NCBI GenBank assembly: GCA_027064265.1
Contig: JAMOQA010000219.1
Span: 1 to 5,753 of the forward strand
Direction: 5' to 3'
DNA from: Acidobacteriota bacterium
GTDB taxonomy: Bacteria > Acidobacteriota > Polarisedimenticolia > J045
Length of the DNA: 5,753 nucleotides
Position numbers and translations under genes: made by a program. The notes beneath the pieces are model-generated. The model worked only from the letters and a program-made list of their open reading frames with translations. It made no database searches and was not told the DNA's origin. Positions 1 through 5,259 of this stretch are shown here, piece by piece; the stretch's first letter is position 1; every line of letters starts with the position of its first letter.

Positions 1-1299
1 CAGATGGCGCCCGCCGAGTTCGACACGACCCGGGTCGACATCCGGGCCGGCGACGCGGTCTTCCGGGTCACCGGGCAGGTGCTCCGGTTCCCCGGGTGGC
101 TGCAGGTCTACCGCCCCGCCGAGGAGGAGAACGGCGAGGGCAACGGGACCCGCGTCGAGGGCCAGGACGGGATGCTGCCGGACCTCGCGAAGGGACAGCG
201 GCTCCGGCCCCGCGAGATCCGGCCGGAGCAGTCGTTCACCCAGCCCCCGCCGCGGTACACCGAGGCGATGCTGGTCCGGGCCCTCGAGGAGAACGGCATC
301 GGTCGCCCCTCCACGTACGCCTCGATCCTCTCGGTGCTCTCCGACCGGGACTACGTCGACAAGGTCGACGGGCGGTTCCGGCCGAGCCCGCTCGGGGAGC
401 TGGTCGTCGACCTGCTGGTCCAGCACTTCCGGGACCTGTTCGACATCGACTACACCGCGCGGATGGAAGAGGAGCTCGACCGGATCGAGCTGGGCGAGAA
501 GCGCGGGACGGAGACCCTCCGGGCCTTCAACGAGGCGTTCAAGCGCCAGCTCGCCGAGGCCCGGGAGAAGATGGAGAACGTCAAGACCCGCCAGGTCCCG
601 ACGGACATCAAGTGCGACGTGTGCGGCGCGATGATGGTGAGGCGCTGGGGCCGCTACGGGGAGTTCCTCGCCTGCGAGCGCTACCCGGAGTGCCGGAACA
701 CGAAGGACCTCGGCAAGGACCGCGAGCCGCTGCCGGACGTCGAGGAGACCTGCCCGAAGTGCGGCCGGCCGATGGTCCTCAAAAAGGGCCGGTGGGGCCC
801 CTTCCTCGCCTGCTCCGGCTACCCGGAGTGCAAGACCACGCGCAAGATCCGGGTCAAGGACGGCCAGGTGGAGGTCCGCAAGGAGCAGGTGCTGGACGAG
901 ACCTGCCCCCTGTGCGGGAAGCCCCTCGCCAGGAAGACCGGTCGGTTCGGCGAGTACATCGGCTGCACCGGCTACCCGGAGTGCCGGTACACGAAGAAGG
1001 AGGAGATCGGCGTCCCCTGCCCGAAGTGCGGCAAGCCGATCGTCGTCCGCCGTTCCCGCAGAGGACGGGTCTTCTACGGCTGCTCCGGCTACCCCGACTG
1101 CGACTTCGTTTCCTGGAAGAAACCTGTGGCGAAGGCGTGCCCGAAGTGCGGGTCCCCGTACCTGGTGGAGTCGGTGACGAAGCGCTGGGGCCGGCGCCTC
1201 CTGTGCCCGAACGAGGACTGCGACTACGTCGAGCAGCTCCCGGACGAGGCCGGGGAAGCGGGAGAGCAGGAGGCCCGGGGAGGCGGCTCCTCCTCGTAG
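1..1299 (+). CDS. topA: DNA topoisomerase I, C-terminal part (5' end cut by the window edge)
   Basis: This is the C-terminal part of bacterial type IA topoisomerase, which relaxes negatively supercoiled DNA. The frame is open from base 1 and starts with QMAPAEFDTT, matching the family's QMxPAxxDxT core segment, so the ATG at position 4 is internal. The core motif FTQPPPRYTEA (from nt 235) and the hallmark GIGRPSTYA (nt 295-321) are intact. The catalytic tyrosine lies upstream, outside the window. Five C4 zinc ribbons follow, at nt 613-693, 751-831, 904-984, 1018-1101 and 1138-1221. The first three have CxxC, 16 residues, C, 5 residues, C with the typical GRxGxFxxCxxYPEC pattern. The last is more divergent (CPKC ... 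CPNEDC). The product ends in an acidic, Gly/Ser-rich tail. All cysteines are present and no frameshift is seen. Its neighbour trmFO fits the known topA-trmFO-xerC order. The identification is very secure. Confidence 0.97.
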   Translation, partial: QMAPAEFDTTRVDIRAGDAVFRVTGQVLRFPGWLQVYRPAEEENGEGNGTRVEGQDGMLPDLAKGQRLRPREIRPEQSFTQPPPRYTEAMLVRALEENGIGRPSTYASILSVLSDRDYVDKVDGRFRPSPLGELVVDLLVQHFRDLFDIDYTARMEEELDRIELGEKRGTETLRAFNEAFKRQLAEAREKMENVKTRQVPTDIKCDVCGAMMVRRWGRYGEFLACERYPECRNTKDLGKDREPLPDVEETCPKCGRPMVLKKGRWGPFLACSGYPECKTTRKIRVKDGQVEVRKEQVLDETCPLCGKPLARKTGRFGEYIGCTGYPECRYTKKEEIGVPCPKCGKPIVVRRSRRGRVFYGCSGYPDCDFVSWKKPVAKACPKCGSPYLVESVTKRWGRRLLCPNEDCDYVEQLPDEAGEAGEQEARGGGSSS

Positions 1300-1314
1300 C
1301 GGCGCTCCGGGCGG

Positions 1315-1322
1315 TATAGAAT
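1315..1322 (+). promoter_or_regulatory. Possible -10 element upstream of the antiporter gene
   Basis: TATAGAAT is an AT-rich island in very GC-rich sequence, 16 bases after the topA stop and about 90 bases before the antiporter start. It resembles a sigma-70 -10 box, read either as TATAGA or TAGAAT. No convincing -35 hexamer lies 16-18 bases upstream, where the topA 3' end is located. The call rests on composition and position only. Confidence 0.28.
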
Positions 1323-1395
1323 CCGGCACCTCGCGAACGGAAACAGACGATCCCGGATGCTGGCCCCGGGCGTGCCCGGTTCCTATGTTTCCCCC

Positions 1396-1405
1396 GAGGA
1401 GGAGG
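1396..1405 (+). promoter_or_regulatory. Ribosome binding site deciding the antiporter start
   Basis: A purine run GAGGAGGAGG ends 6 bases before the ATG at 1412, which is an ideal Shine-Dalgarno spacing. The in-frame ATG at 1385 lies upstream of this run and has no comparable site. It would also add nine residues (MFPPRRRTE) in front of a good signal peptide. The start at 1412 is therefore preferred. Confidence 0.85.
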
Positions 1406-1411
1406 ACTGAG

Positions 1412-3022
1412 ATGCGCTCGACGACTGCCCGCCGGATCCTCGGCACCCTGGCCCTCTTCGTGATCGCCCTCTCCCTCTCCCTGCCCGCCCTCGCCCAGGA
1501 GGCCCCGGCGGGCACGGAGCCCCGCGCCGCCGCCCCGGCGGCCGGCGAGGAGAGCGCCCCCGCCGAACCGGCGCTCCACGCGCCGGAGGCCGCCCCTGGC
1601 CACGAGGCCGGAGCCCCCGCGGACCACGGGGAAGCGGCCGCCCACGGGGAAGAGCACGGCGAGGGACACGGCGGCGGGCACGACCTGGGGGCCGCCCTGC
1701 CCCTGTGGTCGGTGATCCCCTTCGCCGGGATCCTCCTCTCGATCGCCGTCTTCCCCCTGGTGGCGCCCCACTTCTGGCACCACCACTACCCGAAGGTCGC
1801 TGCCTTCTGGGCGATCGTCTTCGCCGTCCCGTTCCTCCTCGTCTACAAGGGTGCGGCGTTCCACGAGATCCTGCACATCTACCTGATCGACTACATTCCG
1901 TTCATCATCCTGCTGTGGGGCCTGTTCACCGTCGCGGGCGGGATCGTCGTCCGCGGCTCGATCCGGGGAACGCCCCTGATCAACACGATCATGCTCGCGA
2001 TCGGGACGGCGATGGCCTCCTGGGTCGGGACGACCGGCGCCGCGATGGTGATGATCCGGCCGGTGCTCCGGGCCAACGCCCACCGGAAGAACAAGACCCA
2101 CATCGTCGTCTTCTTCATCTTCCTGGTCGCCAACATCGGCGGTTCGCTCACGCCCCTCGGGGACCCGCCGCTCTTCCTCGGGTTCCTCCACGGCGTGCCG
2201 TTCTTCTGGACCTTCACCCTGATCAAGCCGCTCCTCGTCGTCGGCGGCGCGCTGCTGGTGATCTTCTTCCTGCTCGACACCTTCATGGCGAAGCGTGACC
2301 ACGCGATCCCCCACGAGGAGAACCCGGTGAAGTTCTCCCTCGCCGGGTGGCACAACTTCTTCTTCCTCGGCGGCATCGTGGCGGCGGTCCTGGTGAGCGG
2401 CATCTGGCGGCCCGGTGCGATCCACGTCCTCGGGATCCCGGTCGAGATCCAGAACATCGTCCGGGACGTGATCATCATCCTGATGGGCCTGCTCTCCCTG
2501 AAGACCACGAAGCTGGACCTGCGCCGGGAGAACGATTTCTCCTGGGGTCCGATTCTCGAGGTCGGCTACCTCTTCGCCGGGATCTTCATGACGATCATCC
2601 CCGCGATCGCGATCCTCCGCGCCGGGGAACACGGGGCGCTGGCCGGCCTGATCCGCTCGGTCGAGAAGCCCTGGCACTACTTCTGGGCGACCGGCTCCCT
2701 CAGCTCGTTCCTCGACAACGCACCGACGTACCTGACGTTCTTCAACACCGCCCTCGGCAAGTTCTACCCGGGGCTCCCGGAAGCGCAGGCGGTGCACGAG
2801 CTGATCGCCACCCACGCCCATTACCTGATGGCGATCTCGGCGGGGGCGGTCTTCATGGGGGCGAACACCTACATCGGGAACGCGCCGAACTTCATGGTGA
2901 AGTCGATCGCCGAGGAGGCGGGCGTGAAGATGCCGTCGTTCTTCGGCTACATCGTCCGGTGGTCGCTCCCGATCCTCGTGCCGCTGTTCGTGGTCGCGAC
3001 GCTCATCTTCTTCCGCCACTGA
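1412..3022 (+). CDS. NhaD-type Na+/H+ antiporter (ion transporter superfamily) with signal peptide and His-rich N-terminal extension
   Basis: This is a 536-residue polytopic inner-membrane protein of the NhaD / ion transporter (CitMHS-like) superfamily, expected to exchange Na+ (or Li+) for protons. Residues 1-28 form a signal peptide: basic MRSTTARR, a hydrophobic core, and PALA before QE. Residues 29-95 are a low-complexity Ala/Pro/Glu/Gly/His stretch, with His at 56, 64, 72, 78, 82, 86 and 90. About a dozen hydrophobic segments then run from residue 97 to the C-terminus. Family-like motifs are GTTGAAMVMIRPVLRAN (206-222), NIGGSLTPLGDPPLFLGFL (241-259), SSFLDNAPTYLTFFN (431-445) and GANTYIGNAPNFMVKS (483-498). 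A second HHH cluster lies at 123-125 beside the first helix. The gene has its own strong ribosome binding site and is separated from topA by 112 bases and from trmFO by 222. Related arsenite or citrate permeases share the fold, so the substrate is inferred. I give no symbol because several nhaD-like subfamilies exist. Confidence 0.88.
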   Translation: MRSTTARRILGTLALFVIALSLSLPALAQEAPAGTEPRAAAPAAGEESAPAEPALHAPEAAPGHEAGAPADHGEAAAHGEEHGEGHGGGHDLGAALPLWSVIPFAGILLSIAVFPLVAPHFWHHHYPKVAAFWAIVFAVPFLLVYKGAAFHEILHIYLIDYIPFIILLWGLFTVAGGIVVRGSIRGTPLINTIMLAIGTAMASWVGTTGAAMVMIRPVLRANAHRKNKTHIVVFFIFLVANIGGSLTPLGDPPLFLGFLHGVPFFWTFTLIKPLLVVGGALLVIFFLLDTFMAKRDHAIPHEENPVKFSLAGWHNFFFLGGIVAAVLVSGIWRPGAIHVLGIPVEIQNIVRDVIIILMGLLSLKTTKLDLRRENDFSWGPILEVGYLFAGIFMTIIPAIAILRAGEHGALAGLIRSVEKPWHYFWATGSLSSFLDNAPTYLTFFNTALGKFYPGLPEAQAVHELIATHAHYLMAISAGAVFMGANTYIGNAPNFMVKSIAEEAGVKMPSFFGYIVRWSLPILVPLFVVATLIFFRH

Positions 3023-3031
3023 CGGGGACGA

Positions 3032-3104
3032 GCGGGCGCCCTGCCGGGCGCCCCTACGGATTGCGCGATCCGGGTTTCCCGTAGGGGCGGCCGGAAGGCC
3101 GCCC
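3032..3104. repeat. REP-like inverted pair of palindromic units (BIME-like)
   Basis: Two 26-base units face each other. Unit 1 (3034-3059) is a hairpin with 8-bp arms 3034-3041/3046-3053 and loop TGCC, followed by CTACGG. Unit 2 (3079-3104) is CCGTAG followed by a hairpin with 8-bp arms 3085-3092/3097-3104 and loop GGAA. The inner edges also form an exact 11-base inverted repeat, CGCCCCTACGG at 3049-3059 against CCGTAGGGGCG at 3079-3089, so the whole block can fold into one cruciform-like structure. It begins ten bases after the antiporter stop, the classic position of REP/BIME elements. It may stabilise the transcript's 3' end or weaken read-through, but there is no T-tract, so it is not a standard terminator. 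It is recognised as a repeat from the third copy at 3153. No RAYT transposase gene is present here. Confidence 0.85.
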
Positions 3105-3152
3105 GCTCGCGCGCCGCGTCCGCCGTGCCGGAAACCGGGTGCGTTACCGGAT

Positions 3153-3188
3153 GCGGGCGCCCTGCCGGGCGCCCCTACGGATTGCGCG
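3153..3188. repeat. Second direct copy of the REP-like unit
   Basis: These 36 bases are identical to 3032-3067, 121 bases upstream. They include the GGGCGCCC-TGCC-GGGCGCCC hairpin (3155-3174) and the CTACGGATTGCGCG tail. Beyond 3188 the similarity to the first copy fades: ACCGGGGCTCCGG only loosely resembles the first copy's ATCCGGGTTTCCCG, and no opposing hairpin follows. This copy is therefore either a single unit or an inverted pair whose distal half has decayed. It ends 56 bases before the trmFO start. Confidence 0.85.
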
Positions 3189-3232
3189 CGACCGGGGCTC
3201 CGGCGGACGGGGCGACGGGACGACCGGCGGGG

Positions 3233-3238
3233 TATCCT
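3233..3238 (+). promoter_or_regulatory. Possible -10 element placing transcription start at the trmFO ATG
   Basis: TATCCT matches the -10 pattern TANNNT and ends 6 bases before the ATG of trmFO. Transcription would then begin at or within a base or two of the start codon, giving a leaderless or nearly leaderless mRNA. This fits the lack of a well-spaced Shine-Dalgarno: the nearest G-rich run, GGCGGGG at 3226-3232, is 12 bases from the ATG. No clear -35 hexamer is visible, so the element is tentative. Confidence 0.3.
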
Positions 3239-3244
3239 CGCGGC

Positions 3245-4591
3245 ATGGGTGAGACGAGGGTGACGGTCGTCGGCGGCGGGCTCGCCGGGGCCGAGGCGGC
3301 GTGGCAGTGCGCCCGGCAGGGCGTGCCGGTGACGCTCTACGAGATGCGCCCGGCCCGACCGACACCGGTCCACCGGACCGACCTCCTCGGCGAACTTGTC
3401 TGCTCGAACTCTCTCAAGTCCGACGACCCGGCGACGGCCCACGGCCTGCTCAAGGCGGAGATGCGCCGTCTCGGTTCCCTCGTGCTCGCCTGCGCCGATG
3501 CCGCCCGCCTGCCGGCGGGGGCGGCCCTCGCGGTGGACCGGGAGCTGTTCGCACGGGAGATCACCCGCCGGCTCGAGGAACATCCGCTCGTCGAGATCCG
3601 GCGGGAGGAGGTGACGGAGATCCCCCCGGAGGGCCCGGTGATCCTCGCGCCGGGGCCCCTCTGCTCGGGGCCCCTCGCCCGGGCGATCGCGCAGCTGACC
3701 GGCGAGGAGAACCTCGCCTTCTACGACGCGATCAGCCCGGTGATCGAGGCCGACTCGATCGACCGCACGGTCTGCTTCGCCGCGTCCCGCTACGGCAAGG
3801 GAGAGGGGAGCGACTACCTGAACTGCCCGATGAGCCGGGAGGAGTACGACCGGTTCTACGACGAGCTGGTCGCGGCCGCCCGGGTCGAGATGAAGGACTT
3901 CGAGCGGGACCTGCTCTTCGAAGGCTGCCTGCCGATCGAGGAACTGGCTCTCCGGGGGCGGGACACCCTCCGCTACGGCCCGATGAAGCCGGTGGGCCTC
4001 GTGGACCCGCGGACGGGGAAGCGGCCCTGGGCGGTGGTCCAGCTGCGCCAGGACAACCTGGCGGCCACGCACTGGTCGATGGTCGGCTTCCAGACCCGGC
4101 TCCGCTGGCCGGAACAGAAGCGGATCTTCCGGATGATCCCGGGTCTCGAGCGCGCCCGGTTCGTCGTCCTCGGCCAGATGCACCGGAACACCTACGTCAA
4201 CGCCCCCCGCGTCCTCCGGCCGACTTTCCAGGCGAAGGCCCGGGAGGACCTCTTCCTCGCCGGGCAGGTGTCCGGGGTCGAGGGATACGTGGAGTCGGCC
4301 GCCTCCGGCCTCGTCGCCGGGCTCGGCGCCGCGGCCCTGACCCGGGGCCAGGATCCCCCGGTGCTCCCGCCGGAGACCGCGATCGGCTCGCTCCAGCGCT
4401 ACGTGGCGGAGGCCGACCCGGCCCACTACCAGCCGACGAACGTCTCGTTCGGCCTGCTTCCCCCCCTCGCGAAACGGGTGCGGAGTCGCCGGGAGCGCAA
4501 GAAGCTGCTCGCCGAGCGGGCACTCGCCGCCCTCGGGGACTATCTTGGAAGGGAGCGGCCTCCCGGGGCCGCCGGAGGTGAGACTCCATGA
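3245..4591 (+). CDS. trmFO: Methylenetetrahydrofolate--tRNA-(uracil-5-)-methyltransferase TrmFO
   Basis: This cytosolic flavoprotein makes 5-methyluridine at position 54 of the tRNA T-loop, using 5,10-methylenetetrahydrofolate as carbon donor and reduced FAD. The 448-residue product has the usual family length. An N-terminal FAD dinucleotide-binding motif, VVGGGLAGAEAAW, is at residues 8-20. It is followed by YEMRP (32-36) and the family signature LVCSNSLKSDD (51-61), whose Cys53 matches one of the two functional cysteines described in this family. FEGCLPIEELA (225-235) carries the second, Cys228. RYGPMKPVGL (243-252), QLRQDN (266-271), GFQTRLRWPEQKRIFRMIPG (281-300) and the flavin-fold segment LFLAGQVSGVEGYVESAASG (336-355) are also typical. 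The chosen ATG places the FAD motif at the usual distance from the N-terminus. An in-frame ATG at 3125 would add 40 residues encoded partly by the palindromic repeat and is rejected. The last codons overlap the next gene. Confidence 0.96.
   Translation: MGETRVTVVGGGLAGAEAAWQCARQGVPVTLYEMRPARPTPVHRTDLLGELVCSNSLKSDDPATAHGLLKAEMRRLGSLVLACADAARLPAGAALAVDRELFAREITRRLEEHPLVEIRREEVTEIPPEGPVILAPGPLCSGPLARAIAQLTGEENLAFYDAISPVIEADSIDRTVCFAASRYGKGEGSDYLNCPMSREEYDRFYDELVAAARVEMKDFERDLLFEGCLPIEELALRGRDTLRYGPMKPVGLVDPRTGKRPWAVVQLRQDNLAATHWSMVGFQTRLRWPEQKRIFRMIPGLERARFVVLGQMHRNTYVNAPRVLRPTFQAKAREDLFLAGQVSGVEGYVESAASGLVAGLGAAALTRGQDPPVLPPETAIGSLQRYVAEADPAHYQPTNVSFGLLPPLAKRVRSRRERKKLLAERALAALGDYLGRERPPGAAGGETP
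4574..4581 (+). promoter_or_regulatory. Strong ribosome binding site for the TPR-like gene inside the trmFO 3' end
   Basis: GGAGGTGA, a full match to the usual anti-Shine-Dalgarno sequence, ends 6 bases before the ATG at 4588. It lies within the final codons of trmFO. It fixes the start of the downstream gene and supports independent or coupled initiation there. Confidence 0.85.
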
Positions 4592-5259
4592 CGCCCTCCC
4601 ACGACGCACCTCCCCGCCGGCGGGTGGACGCCTGGTTCACCGCTTCCTACGAGGTCGCCCGGCGCCTGGCCGAGGGTCGCGGTGCCGAGGCGATCGAGGT
4701 CCTGCGCCGCGAGCTGGACCGGACCCGGGACACCGAGAACCCGGCCGGCCAGAGGTTCCTCCTCTCCCAGATCGCGCTCTGTCACGCCCGCATGGGCGAA
4801 CTCGACCGGGCCCGGGAGGTCCTCGAGGAGATCGAGCGGGAGATGCCCCCGACGATCGAGACCGCCCTGGTCCTCGCCGAGGGATACCTGCTCCTCCTCG
4901 AGAACCCGGAGCGGGCCAGCCACCACGCGGCCCTCGCCCTCCAGTGGGCGGACGAGCGGGGGGAGGACGACCCGACGCTCACGTCCCGGGCCCACATGCT
5001 GATGGCCCGGTCCCTCCTCGCCCAGGGAGACGTGCTGGGCGCCCTCGGGGCCTGGCGCTCCGCCCCGCTGCCCGACTGGCGGGTCGCGGTGGAGCTGCTC
5101 GAGGCGGGCGCCGACCGGAACGAGGTGCGGCAGGTCCTGGCCGAGGCCCTCCCGCGGCACGTCGCCGAGGAACAGCGGCTGGGGGCGGCGGCCTCCGCGG
5201 CCTCCGACCAGGTCCGCCGGCTGATCGCCTGGATCGACGCCGGTTGCCCGCGGCCGTGA
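4588..5259 (+). CDS. TPR-like helical-repeat protein of unknown function
   Basis: I do not recognise a named family for this 223-residue protein. It has no signal peptide and no membrane segment, so it is probably cytosolic. It consists of paired amphipathic helices with TPR-like spacing: residues 22-45 (ARRLAEGRGAEAIEVLRREL region), 57-84 (LLSQIALCHARMGELDRAREVLEEI region, the best TPR match), 92-123 (TALVLAEGYLLLLENPERAS region) and 133-157 (AHMLMARSLLAQGDVLGALG region). A more divergent helical C-terminus ends in a helix containing LIAWIDAG. Such repeats usually mediate protein-protein contacts, but the partner is unknown. The ATG overlaps the trmFO stop as ATGA and has a perfect ribosome binding site. 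Its own stop overlaps the xerC start as GTGA. It is thus tightly embedded in the operon. Codon use matches its neighbours and nothing suggests recent transfer. That it is a real gene is secure; any function is not. Confidence 0.88.
   Translation: MTPSHDAPPRRRVDAWFTASYEVARRLAEGRGAEAIEVLRRELDRTRDTENPAGQRFLLSQIALCHARMGELDRAREVLEEIEREMPPTIETALVLAEGYLLLLENPERASHHAALALQWADERGEDDPTLTSRAHMLMARSLLAQGDVLGALGAWRSAPLPDWRVAVELLEAGADRNEVRQVLAEALPRHVAEEQRLGAAASAASDQVRRLIAWIDAGCPRP

Noticed and set aside
1277..1295. A hairpin across the topA 3' end (GGAGG/CCTCC stem with two extra pairs), as a terminator.
   Set aside because: No T-tract follows, it lies within coding sequence, and a short GC-rich stem is expected by chance in this composition.
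96..1319. A 407-codon + strand frame overlapping topA, and similar long frames inside the antiporter gene and trmFO.
   Set aside because: The products are Arg/Pro/Gly-rich shadows of the real reading frames, with no motifs, and they contradict the well-conserved proteins.
1366..1390. A CCGGG-CGTG-CCCGG hairpin followed by TTCCTATGTTT, as a terminator between topA and the antiporter gene.
   Set aside because: The stem is only 5 bp, the following stretch is interrupted by C, A and G, and it lies immediately before the antiporter's ribosome binding site.
1385..1411. The upstream in-frame ATG at 1385 as start of the antiporter gene.
   Set aside because: The strong ribosome binding site lies downstream of it and is ideally spaced for 1412, which also gives a normal signal peptide.
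3032..3188. The two 36-base direct repeats as a minimal CRISPR array.
   Set aside because: There are only two copies, separated by about 85 bases that contain an inverted copy. Each copy is itself a full hairpin with a conserved tail, which fits REP-like elements, and no cas gene is present.
854..4609. A 1251-codon open reading frame on the - strand crossing the antiporter gene, the repeat region and trmFO.
   Set aside because: It is antisense to two clearly identified genes and spans the palindromic repeats. Its translation is low-complexity Arg/Gly/Glu/Asp/Pro-rich sequence with no recognisable domain. Long antisense frames are expected in very GC-rich coding DNA.
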